Assembly (NCBI RefSeq): GCF_021155765.1 | Contig: NC_060110.1 | Coordinates: 372,001-436,000, forward strand | Reading direction: 5' to 3' | DNA: 64,000 nucleotides | Source of the DNA: Diprion similis | Taxonomy: Eukaryota; Arthropoda; Insecta; Hymenoptera; Diprionidae | In this document: in pieces, positions 14,101 through 24,706 of the stretch | Layout of the letters: every line of letters starts with the position of its first letter | How positions within the stretch are numbered: the first letter of the stretch is position 1 | Program-made: the position numbers and the translations under genes | The notes under the pieces: model-generated | Databases searched by the model: none | What the model saw: the letters and a program-made list of their open reading frames with translations, nothing else | Told to the model about the DNA's origin: nothing

Positions 14101-16985
14101 CTCGCGATATCTCTTATGATATCCATTTCCCAGCTTTCGTTGCGGGTCGCCAAATTGTTGTGCACACGGTAAGTTCTTGGTCACTTCTCCGTGTGGCCGA
14201 GTTACAGCCAAAAATCCGCGTCACAACGTAAATAAGTAATCAACGCTCTAGTGTACTACATGAGGCTGCAATTAAAAATACTGCATTTTCCAGGTCCCTT
14301 AAGACTGCCTAACCTTGTATCATGTTTTTCAAACTTACCACTCAATATGAAAAATATTTTTTTACGGAATGTGTTAAGTAGGAATAGACCATAGCATCTA
14401 AATTAAAAATCAAGAAAACAGCAAAAATCGTTCGAGAAATCTCCAGCAGGGTTATTTGTGGCAATGACATTGCACAGGGATGGAACAATATTCCTACTGT
14501 GCAGAAATCATTTTGAGGAAATTTGAATATCAAGAGCTATGATATCAACAATTTGAGTAAAGATTTGATGATTAGAATATACAAGATGATTAAACTCAAC
14601 CTCTGGGATTTCTGATCAGGTCCCATTATTTTCGGGCTTATTTTGTTCTCCAAACCTATCTACAGAGGTGGTTTGAACACAATTACATTTCGAATGAATT
14701 TTAATCACCAAGCTTTTCCCCTTGTTATAAAAGATTTTCAATCTAGCACTTATGAAATTTTCAGCTTTGAATAATATAGTATTCTCTTACAACTCATGTA
14801 AGTTGTTTTATACTGCATGCAAAATATTTCCGTTTAGAACTCTTTATGGATATTGTCATAAATTAGACACTAAGCATGAAAATTTTTTCTGTAAATTCTC
14901 TAATCGAATTCTGAAAGAGTGCGATCAGTACAAAAACGTTTATCTCTTGCGTATCATGGTATTAGTCATTCAGTTTACATAAGTAAGAAGTTAGTAACAT
15001 TACGGTAACAATGCATGTTTAGAAAGAAATCATTACTTCGCACCTTTAGGAATGTCTGAAATTTAGTATATCATGATAAACAAAACACGACTCTTATTTT
15101 GAAACACGAAATCCTTGAATGTTATTCTAAAATTGCAGAACAACGATTGATTCCCTGATGTTTCGTAGCATCAACGTTACTAACTTCGGCCTCATCAGTT
15201 TACAATGATCGTCAAAAAGTACGAAGTGTTAATTTGTCATGTTTTATTCGCACAGTTAATTACGATTTTCAGCATTTCAGGCCTATCTCAAGTTTTGAAG
15301 TATTCACACTTTTCTAAACTGCTTGGTTACACTGCATTGTTAATAAACTTATATTTTTTCAAACTTCACAAATCTGGACAAAAATTGGGCAGAATATTTT
15401 AAAAATACAAGAGTCAAGTAAACTAATACGTTTCACTGGGAATTTAATCACATTCGCAAATATGCTATTCAAATTTTAATATAATAATTTTAATATCATA
15501 AACAATAATGATTTTAAATTTTATAATGTTTTGATAGCAGAACGCCGAAAAATCACAATTGCTTCAATTTTAGAATCACTCTGGGGATTCAAAATGTGTA
15601 ACTTTTGCTTTATTAAATCTGTACTTACAGTTTCCTATATTTCGGACAGATTTCAAATTGGAATTTTGTGACTTAGCGATTTGTTTTGAAAATATTTGTC
15701 TTCGTAAACATTTTTTACTTCAATATTGTGAAAAATATGACTTTCGATACCCATTAGAAATTGATAATATAATCATATTACTATCAAGAGAGCATAAAAA
15801 TTGAATGTGGTACTTTTAAAAACTAGAAAATTTCAATTATGATGATCAAAGCATCGTGAAATGCATAAAGTGAAACCAATATTAATATACCAAACTCTGA
15901 TGGGTGGCAATATGATTAAATGCCTGATCACACAAGTTATCTGAATTAATACCCAATTTCGCAAAGACAGTCAGTCTATTTTGTATCAAGAACCGTGAAA
16001 TTAGATTTTGTCCAAAAGTGATGCAATGAGATCAAACACTCTGCAATAACAGGAAAATCGTATTGGTAACAGATAATAATAAATTGAGGTTAACTCCAAG
16101 AATTTACAAAAAAAATTCTTACTTCTGATGTGATATCAGTAAAGAACTTTTTGAAGCAGTTAGATTAAGGCAGATTTGATACACGCTAAGAGAACTTACT
16201 TGAAAATTTCTTAATTACTATATTGAAAGAACCCCATTGTAATAGGGAAAAAGAGCTTAGTGCATAAAGCTAAAGTCAACAAGGCTTCCATCAAGCCAAG
16301 TTTGAGAGCGACCTGAAAAAGTTTTTTATAAGGCTGTAAGAGTTGACTTGAAAAAAGTCCCACGTATGGATAATACGAAACTTGATTGACATAACCATCT
16401 CAGATGAACTAAAAACTACGTACCATGTCATCTGGGCCTTCACAGCTATGTCTGTAAGGCATTCCTTCAGGAACGATTTTGTTGAGCATCATTTCCATGT
16501 CATCTCTCACGTCTGGATCCCAACTTTCGTTCAATGCCAAACTGGCGGACGTATGAAGAACTAGAACACGAAATTGAATAAAAATATCATATTGCAATCA
16601 AACTGTCAAATATGATAAGACTTGTGAAAAATGAGTATATTCCGTCCAAAGGAGTAGGTAAACAACACAAGAGCTGTGTTTATTCCATATACTGAGCTTT
16701 GTTTACATCCAAACTAGAGAAGTCCGATGGTATTGACTCTAGCCCTGAGACGAGCATACCAAATTTACTTGTTCATGCATCCAGTTTAAATGTTAAGTAG
16801 ACTTTATAGTAGACAAAATACCTACTTTGTATATGGCACAGGCCTACAGAAAATTGACAAAGCTCCGGAATCTGTCGTAAAATTTCTTCAGTGACCAGGT
16901 GGACTCCTCGATGTTGTGGTCTGAGGTTGATTTTTTTTTGAAACCAGGCAGAGCCAATTTGTATACCCCTGTTCGATGAAGCCAT
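2200..16985 (-). CDS. UPF0047 / YjbQ-family protein (secondary thiamine-phosphate synthase-like), three exons
   Basis: Exons on the minus strand are 16985-16826, 16560-16424 and 2415-2200, 513 nt in all, giving 170 residues. Junctions are GT-AG and keep phase: exon 1 ends one base into a codon and exon 2 ends in phase 0 after GPDDM. Family signatures appear in order: WFQKKINLRP near the N-terminus, HTSASLALNE at the exon 1/2 junction, DPDVRDDMEM, YRHSCEGPDDM, then LALGTWQGVWLCEHRDHAG in exon 3. The family is a small beta-barrel fold; bacterial YjbQ has weak thiamine-phosphate synthase activity, and the animal role is unknown. The start at 16985 is the first ATG in frame before the conserved block, and the length fits a family of about 140 residues plus a short tail ending in a Ser-rich stretch. 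Intron 2 is 14 kb and hosts a hAT-like transposon and many fold-backs. Introns argue against bacterial contamination. A further small exon cannot be excluded, but the joined protein aligns without a gap. Confidence 0.88.
2869..2879. repeat. Poly-G run (11 bases)
   Basis: Eleven G in a row inside AT-rich intron. Similar runs occur at 26766-26787 (C) and 61495-61508 (G). Confidence 0.85.
3605..3925. repeat. Fold-back (inverted-repeat) element, about 320 bp
   Basis: Two arms of about 120-150 bases are inverted copies of each other. Left-arm landmarks are a TCACGAAATAATGGC block near 3623 and GTTCATCAAG near 3670; their complements appear near 3890 and 3850. The centre near 3765 is AT-rich. It has no coding content and looks like a MITE or fold-back. 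I could not define a target duplication. Confidence 0.65.
4095..4237. repeat. Short fold-back MITE flanked by TA
   Basis: Perfect 25-base terminal inverted repeats starting CATGATTCCGCAAATATGG, continuing as a hairpin with a short loop near 4150-4165. It is flanked by TA at 4093-4094 and 4238-4239, as expected for a Tc1/mariner-type element. The right TA is also the left TA of the next fold-back. Confidence 0.7.
4240..4651. repeat. Truncated copy of a mariner-type fold-back MITE
   Basis: Same family as the complete copy at 21084-21564: starts CAGTAATGTTCATCGATGC after a TA, with two arms of about 200 bases around an AT-rich centre near 4475. The right arm stops matching near 4651, about 75 bases before the expected end, so the right terminus is lost. 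No transposase is encoded. Confidence 0.75.
4838..5312. repeat. Composite inverted and tandem repeat
   Basis: Outer inverted arms include 4838-4880 and 5131-5170 (TGTAACACCTGCATGGAAAG against its diverged complement). Inside lies a direct tandem pair at about 4922-4971 and 4973-5022 sharing CATTCGATATGCTCTATTTC. A second, tighter hairpin spans 5188-5312 with arms starting GTGCGTGAAGGCGATATC. GC content is higher than in surrounding intron. It is non-coding and origin is unknown. Confidence 0.6.
7036..7153. repeat. Tandem duplication, period 69 bases
   Basis: A block of about 49 bases starting near AATGACAGGTATCACC is repeated with one visible change 69 bases downstream. The spacer is built from CACTGAT-like repeats. 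Confidence 0.8.
8204..11671 (-). mobile_element. hAT-like DNA transposon, about 3.5 kb, decayed
   Basis: Ends are inverted: CAGGGTGTAT at 8204 and its complement ending at 11671, followed inward on both sides by repeats of a CCCTGACTTTTCC / TTTTCCAG type. The body holds the broken transposase (8733-11013) in minus orientation. It lies in the UPF0047 gene's large intron, on the same strand as the gene. I could not find a matching 8-base duplication (left flank TTCAAATA, right flank AATTTTAC), so the insertion is old or the ends are slightly misplaced. Confidence 0.75.
8733..11013 (-). pseudogene. hAT-like transposase with N-terminal zinc finger, broken by about three frameshifts
   Basis: Translation begins at ATG 11013, just after a splice-acceptor-like tract. 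The N-terminal part has a BED-like finger with CKLCQ and a HSKGKKH pair. A frameshift near 10740 leads into the central region (FDESLN; MDGPNVNQKF; VRWLENANVADRA). A second shift lies near 9700 and a third near 9520. The C-terminal part has LSHGNANVERGFSINKD, a form of the hAT dimerisation signature, and ends in a charged coiled-coil. Summed length is about 740 residues. The second and third shifts fall near runs of A or T (8 A near 9697; 6 T near 9523), so sequence error and true decay are both possible. Family placement as hAT is from the C-terminal motif and the CAGGGTG ends. Confidence 0.75.
11672..16423. other. Large intron of the UPF0047 gene, proximal part
   Basis: No recognisable gene. 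AT-rich, with a slightly more GC-rich block at about 12650-14230 that has several short minus-strand ORFs and looks like old transposon sequence. A string TTGGCGACCCGCAAC on the minus strand near 14140-14153 resembles a primer-binding site, but I could not define LTRs around it. Nothing else was identified. Confidence 0.4.
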
Positions 16986-17561
16986 ATTCGTAGCACAGCT
17001 GATCGCAACAATTCAGATATCGTAGAACCGTACTCCACCACAACACAGAAAATAAAATATTGAATCACGATAATGCATTGGCGGTAATCATCTCCGTTAG
17101 TCCGACTACAACAAAAGATTTCATCTTCTTTTTCTTCCCTTTTAATGGTTAACGGGATCAACGAAGACAGGTATTCAACGGTTCGTACTTTCGATACTGT
17201 AGCTACGACGACAAGAATACGAGCCACATTTCGATTTATTTTTCCTCCATCTGCAGTGTGCACGATTGTGGCTCAACTCGTGAGATTACGACAGGTTAGA
17301 AAAGATAACGATTAACTTGACGTGCACCACGGTGGAAGGATTGCATGGTGTGCCTGTAGTGCCTGGAATGCAGCTATCTCTCTTTAAAGTCATGCTCTGT
17401 CGCGCTCCACACAAGAGTGATGACGTCGTACAGCACTCTACGCAAGTTTCCAGATCATAGACACTAGAATCGATCGCTCAAGTGCAGCTAGTTTAACATT
17501 CGACCGGAATGTCCGTATGTTTTAGCGATTATTATTATTACATGCCATTTCACTAAATCTA

Positions 17562-17830
17562 AGGCTGCGTTCTGAGCTGCGTTCTGAAATCCTACTCGAG
17601 TTTGCTCAGGTATTACGTATCTCTATCAAACGCATAAAAATCTAACAGAGAAGCAATTATACTCGAGTAACTCGAATATAGTTTCAGAACACAGCTCTAA
17701 AATTAGCACCCAGTGCTATCAGCAGTGTCTCATCCACGTCTCGTCTCTTTTGAGCTGCCGAGTTTGTGACTAGCTCTGTTTCTGTCCTAGGGAGTTTTCG
17801 GCGCTGCCAGCTAGTTTCGGAACGCACCCT
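17562..17830. repeat. Short TIR MITE (269 bp) inside the LTR copy
   Basis: Terminal inverted repeats AGGCTGCGTTCTGA and AGGGTGCGTTCCGA, with TA-rich flanks. Homology to the other LTR copy is interrupted exactly across this segment, which supports it as an insertion. No coding content. Confidence 0.65.
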
Positions 17831-18019
17831 ATAAGAACGAGAATCTTGTAACCAGAAGGCATTAAACAATCGTCTAACTATTTGAAATATCCCGAGATGA
17901 AAATAACAATAAAGATTATTAGCCAGAGCCTAAAATCCTATTACGAGATCCTTGTGTAACATCCGACTGCCCCACCACAATGTTTTCTCTTTCTATTCCG
18001 TAAACTAACTAACCACGCC

Positions 18020-19264
18020 CAAAGAGGATTAGGTAGAGTGGAAGGTTCGCGTAGCCGCCGCCGTGAGCGCTATCTGGCGAGTTGGGTGTCACAACACCCC
18101 TAGTTGCTTGGAGATGGAGAGGAGTGAAGAGCGTTCCTTGGCGCGTCCATTGCGTCCATTCGACTAACGTGTGGATTAGGTGCGAACTTTGGTGATTACA
18201 GTGTGCTGCATAAAAAGCGATTAAAACGTGTTAAAAAAAACTCTAACTAAAATGGTATGTACATACATGAATGTGGGATACAGGGCTGCAAAAAAAGCTC
18301 ACGTATGCACCCACGTCACACGTATTTTCGTATTCCGCGAGATCCGAAAATGTAAGTATTCAACGACGAATAACATAACCTAGTCCAGTTCACTTGATCG
18401 CGCTTTGTTTTGCAATACAGCAGTATGTACTGTCTCAGTAATCTCTTGTGTTTATTACAGACGTGCAAAATGGCTATCATTCGCTGGTGTTGAAAAAGCT
18501 GAATCAGAGTTTCGAATTTGCATAGATCACTTTGATCCTAAGTGTATATGCAAACGGTATCCACGCTGTTTACTGACTGGAAGCAGCGTTCCCACTATTA
18601 AGCCCACCTTGGTACCAATGGGCTCATTCACGCTGCAGAAAATATATTTAAAACCATACTTGCTTGGGAACACCATTACAAGACAATTATACGAAGCATA
18701 ATGCACACAAGTAACATCACCATGGTGGTGGAACGAATACTCATAGAGACGTGCACTCCTTTACATTTATGCAGCGCAGAAAGCAGTAGGGCTTTTATGC
18801 TACTTTTCATACGAGTCAGATGTCATTGGGAAGCTAGGTTCTTGCGGCGGGAATCAAAAGAAGAAAGTAAAATACAAACTGCAGCTCATGCTGAGCAAAG
18901 AGATGAAAAAATTAGAAAATTTGGAACGAAAAAAAAAAAGAATAAATAGAGGTTAACAAAAACAAAAGGTTAATACTGTAAATATTGTAAATACCAAAAC
19001 TGTAAATATTGTAATTACCAAAACTGTAAATAGTATGAATAGTGTAGATATTGAAACGGACTCACGTTTCGAAATAAACTGTGATTATTAATACACGTAT
19101 TACTATGATTTTAGATCTGTGTTTGTATTTTTTCACTCGTATAAATATCCAAGATTGCAATATTCTCTAATTCGCCTCCCAACTTACCAGAGGCGCTGCG
19201 AAACTGGCTACGAAATTTTACATGGGCGCCTTATGGGACCTCCCACTCTACCTAATCCTCTTCG
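18020..19264 (+). mobile_element. P-element-like TIR transposon, 1,245 bp, with perfect 8-bp target duplication
   Basis: Left end CAAAGAGGATTAGGTAGAGT and right end (complement) CGAAGAGGATTAGGTAGAGT match at all but one position over at least 22 bases. The flanks are an exact 8-base duplication ACCACGCC at 18012-18019 and 19265-19272. An 8-base, GC-rich duplication is typical of P elements, and the element encodes a THAP domain, the DNA-binding module of P transposase. No DDE catalytic region is present, so it is non-autonomous. hAT elements also make 8-base duplications and remain an alternative. It is inserted in an LTR copy. Confidence 0.8.
18257..18701 (+). CDS. THAP-domain protein encoded inside the P-like transposon, two exons, 111 aa
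   Basis: Exons 18257-18351 and 18461-18701 join in frame over a 109-base GT-AG intron. The product has a full C2CH THAP signature: Cys6, Cys11, Trp36, Cys52, His55, the FRIPRDPKI strand, CIDHF, and SVPTIKP as the AVPTIF-type box at about residues 74-80. No stop or frameshift occurs within the domain. The same frame continues past two stops (18699, 18744) into a Lys/Leu-rich stretch from 18852 that could form the coiled-coil that follows THAP in P transposase; splicing could join them, for example from a GT near 18609. The likely role is binding transposon ends; without a catalytic domain it could act as a repressor, as truncated P proteins do in Drosophila. That role is inference. Confidence 0.72.
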
Positions 19265-21083
19265 ACCACGCCTAACTTCAGTACAAGAATCTTGCAACAA
19301 ACCTAAAAGTTACTAGATATTACCTAGTTACATACATCTAACTACCTTTTATTAATTGAAGGTATATACTTACCTCAAAGGTTGTGAGATCCTTTTACAG
19401 AACTTCAGTAATACTACAGCTATCATTTGAACCGTTAAAAGTGTTATTTAGCATTAATCAAGTCTACAAAAACCCCTACAGTAAAACTACCAGGAGAGCA
19501 AAGACTAAACGCCGTATTATAGGCAGGCATGTCTTACACGGAGTAGTTCCGTCGGTAATGATACCATAGACACAACCAACATATATCCCCGACAATACTG
19601 CGCTTGCATCTATACTTATATCCAATGCTTGCAAACACGTATAAATACATACATACATATATACTTGCTTCTTATATATTATCAGAATATTCAATTTTAT
19701 CAATATATATATATCTCAATATCTCAAAATATCTAAACTAAAACATTCTTCTTAAATGACCAAATTATTATATTACTTGCGTTATTACTAATATTATTAT
19801 ATTTGAATTGTTACTATTAATCTAAATTACAATTATATTTGAATTGTTACTATTAATCCACTATTCTTACAAACCTAAGTATCTGGGAAATTACTACGCT
19901 TATTCCCGTATCAAAGAAATACTACAAGCCAAATCTAAGTTAACAAAACAATTTTGATTCCAAATAATATTACAAGCTTGTACTACGGGCGAATCTAGTT
20001 CGTACCATGTCGCACCACCGTCAACCTAAAGCTAGGTGACGCAACTCAAATTCTCAGAATCAGTGCGCTGCACTGCCAACGTTGCAGAGCCTTGAGGGAT
20101 ATATTCAATCGTAGATGAAAAAGCCTATCGGCCGATATTACTTTTCTTCAATATTAAATATTAAACATTATGAATAAACCCTGGAGGTGAAGCAACCCCG
20201 CAAACGTTATTATACATACTTAAACGCAACACACCCCAAAAACACCTGTTCAACTTTGCACACCTGTGCGTTCCTTTTACGCAATTATTCTAATTCAATA
20301 ATAAACCACACAGCTATTGTTTACTTAATAGTAAAAGACATTTCTGAGTCCTTACATGAAGCCACCAGCGAAAAACATCCAAAATTCAAATTATTAAATA
20401 TTATAAAACCGAACAAAGAAATCTTTGGTAGCCAGCTAGAAGCTAGCCGGGCTACGCAAAGTAAACCATATAAGGTGACAACCAAGACGCTAATTAAGTC
20501 ACCTCGATCGGAACCAATCACAGTCTAGCTACCCCCCAAATATTCACTGGTGACTCAATGTAATAAATCTGTCACCCAAAAATTGTACAGGAGCATAGGA
20601 GATTTTGCCTTATATAAACGGGTGCAGATTGAACTCGTAGAGCATTAATTTTACTAAGTTTGTTACCGTCACTTTGTCACTCTGCCTCAGAGCATTATTT
20701 TCCAAGTTTGAACTGTTACTTTGTCACTCTGCCCCAGAGCAGTATTTTAACTTTGTAATTGATACTTTGTTGCTCCACCTGAGAGCCTTATCTTGTGTAT
20801 TTGTAACCGTAACGTAAACTAATAAACATTTAAGTGCAATTAAAAATCAAAATCATTCAATTTAATTAAAACACCTCCAACTACCTGATCCTTCGCCGCT
20901 CCACAAAGCTACCTGTTGTCGTGTACCACCAAGCGCAAACAACAAGGGTAAGTTGACTTAATATTCTATTATTTCGAATTCCTTTCAAATCGTCCAAAGC
21001 CCCCCGATTACGCGAATTTATTGATGTTACCCACATCACTTTAGTGATTAGTCGGTATTGGCGATCCACAACTACTGATTGTA

Positions 21084-21564
21084 CAGTAATGTTTATCGAT
21101 GCATGCACTGTGGCTAACTTTATTTTTTCAACTTTTGTTTCTTTTCTACTCGTATTTTATGTGCCTATGGCCGGTGAAACAGTGCACAGGAGAAATGGGA
21201 GAAACCATGACGACAGCCTCTCGGCGCTGTCATCCATATAACCTCTAAGATCGTGAGGGCACGAATAACCTCTTTCACAAAGTGCATAAGCCGTCAATTT
21301 GAGTATAAATATTCAATTTTATCATATTTATATATTCGCCGAGTCTTAAATTGATGGCTTATGCACTTTATGAAGGAGGTTATTCGTGCCCTTGCGATCT
21401 TATAGGTTATATGGATGACAGCGCCGAGAGGCTGTCGTCATGGTTTCTCCCGTTTCTCCTGTGCACTGTTTCACCGGCCATAGGCACACAAAATACGAGT
21501 AGAAAAGAAACAAAAGTTGAAAAAATAAAGTTAGCCACAGTGCATGCATCGATGAACATTACTG
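21084..21564. repeat. Complete mariner-type fold-back MITE, 481 bp
   Basis: Almost the whole element is an inverted repeat: arms of about 230 bases start CAGTAATGTTTATCGATGC and close on an AT-rich centre near 21320. It is flanked by TA on both sides (21082-21083, 21565-21566). It lies within the LTR copy and shares about 90% or more visible identity with 4240-4651. Confidence 0.82.
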
Positions 21565-22058
21565 TACGTCCCAGTTCATTTTCGCGACTCAATTTCGAAT
21601 CTAACTCTAAATTTGTCCGGAATTGACCTTTAGGACGTCACAATGGGACCATATGGGACGTTGATATGGGATCCCTCTGTGTTCGTCTAGCCGCGCATGC
21701 GCAGGGCACGCGTATTACTTCGAGTCGAAGAATGCATCAGACAAGGATAGAGGGGTCCTATTACCAGCTTTCTCTTTCTATTGCCCCCTCGCATTCACAA
21801 ACGGGCCACCTCCGTGCTCCGGCAGTCTATTCTTATATGTCTATGGTAGAACACGCGCTGCTTACTCTCTATGTCGATGGAACAACCATAGTTGGCGTGC
21901 TTTGTCCCGGATACCCGACTTGAAAACATTAGTCCTTGATGTTGGCGGTCGGCCATCTGCAGCTGCAGCCACGTCATATTTGTGTGTTGTTCTGTCGGAT
22001 CCGCGAGGATTTTCACTCGCTATTCCCTTGATATTAAGTTGCAAAACGAAACCAGGCT

Positions 22059-24203
22059 ATGAATATATTCCGGCTCTTAGGTGACCTTTCACATCTACTG
22101 GCAATCATCGTGCTTCTTCTCAAAATATGGAAAACGAGAAGTTGTGCCGGTAAGTAACGTCTTGTATCACATTTGCGGCAACGTCTTTATATTTTCTACA
22201 ATATAAATCCTAAGACTCTTTCCCTGCTCTCGCCCTTTTTTCTCTCTGAGCCTCCCACCCTATTTTTCATGATCGTAATTCGAATTACTACGAAGATGTG
22301 TCTCAGTCATTAAGTACCAACCAATGTTCTCAACAATACTATTTAACTTATTCCTTTATCCTTCCAACAATCATTCGATATTGCTGCAAATGGTGTGCTC
22401 TAGTTGCTACAAAATATTCATCTTTCCACTGTAATTTCAGGTATCAGTGGCAAGTCACAGATCTTGTTTGCCATCGTCTACACGTCACGCTACTTAGACT
22501 TGGTGACCACCTACATCTCTGCATATAATACATTCATGAAGCTCATCTTTGTGGTTGCTGCTTATGCGACTGTTTATCTAATGTACATCAAGTTTAAAGC
22601 AACCTACGATCACAACCATGACACGTTCAGGTAAAATGACATTGTCTAGTGTAAACTACAATAAGCCTCAAATTTTCAATAACATAACACTAATAATTTC
22701 CCATCATGACGTAGCCCACAGATGCTCTTATGAGTTGTATGGTAGATTGCATGTCACAGATCTTTTAAAACTTATGATAGATAGTTGATCCGGGTATCCG
22801 GTGATAAGGAAAACATAAAATCTCCGGAGATTTGCAAATATTTAATCGGGTATGTACTTACACTTGAAATAAAATTCGAATGCATTCATTATTCTCTCAT
22901 ATGTAAGAAATCTTCCCATTTAATATAACTATTCAATGCTACACTCCCACCCTTTGCTCCCAACTCTAGTCATTGCCATACCACAGTTTGCCCAGCTATT
23001 TATTGTCCATGACTAGTCATAAACAAGCAAAATGCTTGTTAACATTATTTCAAACCAATTTCGAGAACAACTAGACATAGTAAAATGTTGGAAAAAAGAA
23101 TGATCGAACAAAAAATTAAGCATAAATGGAAACCAATCAATATAAGGCATGCAAAAACTTGTATGTTTACATTTGTTGAGAAATAAAGAGTAACCCTTTT
23201 ACTCCACAAGAATGATAAGTATAAGTTGTAAAAATCTGAAATTCTCAAAAAACTTTGAAACACCTTATCACTGGAAATACTCTGACAACTTAAACGGGTA
23301 CCCTGGTTGATTTTGATGTTGTATATATCTTCAAGTATCAAAGTTCACATATCTTGAACGCAAAAAGGGGTTTAACAGCCCCATTCTCTACATAATTCTG
23401 AATAAAACACTCTAATTCATTTTCATTTGATGCAGTAATAACGAAATTGCATGAATTCTACGAATTTAGTATTAGGATTTCATAGAAATTGTGGCATTTC
23501 TTTATTTTGGCCTCAAATGAAAATGTATTTAAGTATTGTTGTTCACAATTGTCTACAAAATGGGGGTCTTCAATGTGTGGAGATATATACATTAACGTCA
23601 AAATCGACTAAGGTGCCCCCTTAATTAAAACGTCTTATCTATTCTAAGTTGACAGTTATGCATGTGATAGTAAGGACCATGTTAAATCACAGTTAATCAT
23701 TATAACGAATTACATTTTGAACATTATGCACCGTCAAAAATTACACTTCTAATATTAAGAAAATCGGTTTCAAGCAAAACTGTTTGCCAAATATCATTTG
23801 TTAACTTAAAACACCTACTAATTTGTTGGTTTCTTGTATATTTAGAATGGAGTTTTTGGTTATCCCATCTCTGATTCTGGCGCTTTTGATAAATCACGAG
23901 CTCACCGTACTGGAAGTACTTTGGACATTTAGCATCTATCTGGAATCAGTCGCAATTTTACCACAACTTTTTCTGGTTTCTAAAACTGGAGAAGCTGAGA
24001 GTATCACCAGTCACTACCTCTTTGCTCTGGGATCGTACAGAGGCCTTTACCTCCTGAACTGGGTATACCGCTACTACGCCGAAGACCATTATGATTTGAT
24101 CGCCATAGTTGCTGGCCTTGTCCAGACGGTTCTTTATTGCGATTTCTTTTACCTTTACATTACCAAAGTGCTCAAAGGCAAGAAACTCCAGCTACCTGCT
24201 TAA
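22059..24203 (+). CDS. KdelR: ER lumen protein-retaining receptor (KDEL receptor), complete, three exons
   Basis: Exons 22059-22149, 22441-22630 and 23846-24203 join in frame over GT-AG introns of 291 and 1,215 bases to give 212 residues, the exact usual length of the family. The receptor is a seven-helix Golgi membrane protein that binds escaped ER proteins with a C-terminal KDEL-type signal and returns them in COPI vesicles. Visible family blocks are [38 protein letters not shown] in the variant VLWTF..., [35 protein letters not shown] and [13 protein letters not shown], ending in the lysine-rich tail [12 protein letters not shown] used in retrieval. The start is the first ATG and gives the canonical [13 protein letters not shown]. 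Polyadenylation signals AATAAA occur at 24660 and 24701. Confidence 0.97.
23294..23620. repeat. Fold-back MITE flanked by TTAA, in KDEL receptor intron 2
   Basis: Inverted ends CGGGTACCCTGGTTGATTTT and GGGGGCACCTTAGTCGATTT (complement of the right end) sit directly between TTAA at 23290-23293 and 23621-23624. The arms pair further inward (CCCATTCTCTACATAATTCT against its diverged complement near 23560). TTAA flanks suggest a piggyBac-type non-autonomous element. A related copy lies at about 36609-36915. Confidence 0.7.
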
Positions 24204-24659
24204 TGAGTATTAATTAGGTACTTATGTTGAGTGATATAACTGTCAGCCGAAGCACCACCAATCTGTCCTTAAGGCTGTTGAGCATTGCAGTTGTCAATTT
24301 GTTATGCGAAGAATCGAGCTCAATTAACAAAAGTTGAGCTTAATTCTAGGTTTCATTCTCAATTGATCTATTCTCTTTTCTTTAGCCTTGACCAAATATT
24401 GGTCGTATTTCTATTTTATTATGATTATTTCACTCTTTGTTGTAAATACTAAAGATGCGTGTTCAAAATCAAATTGTCTAATATAACAACTAAAGCGGCG
24501 TTTTGCCAGCGAGCACATGTATCTGCTGAAGGCAGCCTGCAAACGCATTTCACTAACCAATGCATCGAGTACGTTTCTACTGGATGATTCAGATGAGTAG
24601 AATAAGTAGCAGAAATTGCCGTTTATAACGTTCCAGTTATGATAATACAATTTTAATTA

Positions 24660-24706
24660 AATAAATATGACTTTAATATTATTATGAATTGTACAAGTTG
24701 AATAAA
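24660..24706 (+). promoter_or_regulatory. Polyadenylation signals of the KDEL receptor gene
   Basis: AATAAA at 24660-24665 and 24701-24706, 457 and 498 bases after the stop codon. Either could end the transcript. Confidence 0.5.

Larger units (their letters stand above)
17492..21642 (+). mobile_element. Old LTR copy (probable solo LTR) carrying three nested insertions
   Basis: Begins TTTAACATTCGACCGGAATG, matching TGTAACATCCGATCGG at the start of the LTR at 34032, and ends GACGTCACA at 21642 like that copy. Intermediate blocks also match, for example TTACGAGATCC near 17942 with TTACAAGATCC near 34214, and a shared GGCGATCCACAACTACTGAT near 21060. Removing three insertions (17562-17830, 18020-19264, 21084-21564) leaves about 2.1 kb, close to the 1.9 kb of the other copy. 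A TATATAAA box at 20611-20618 suits an LTR promoter. No internal gag/pol was seen and no target duplication is preserved, so it is the older of the two copies. Confidence 0.65.

Noticed and set aside
14141-14153. Primer-binding-site-like string on the minus strand, suggesting a nearby LTR retrotransposon
   Set aside because: No paired LTR or gag/pol was found around it, and a similar string near 35845 lies inside an LTR, so it is not diagnostic.
16844-17263. 139-codon minus-strand ORF
   Set aside because: It overlaps UPF0047 exon 1 in another frame and shows no conserved motif; the exon 1 frame carries the family signature.
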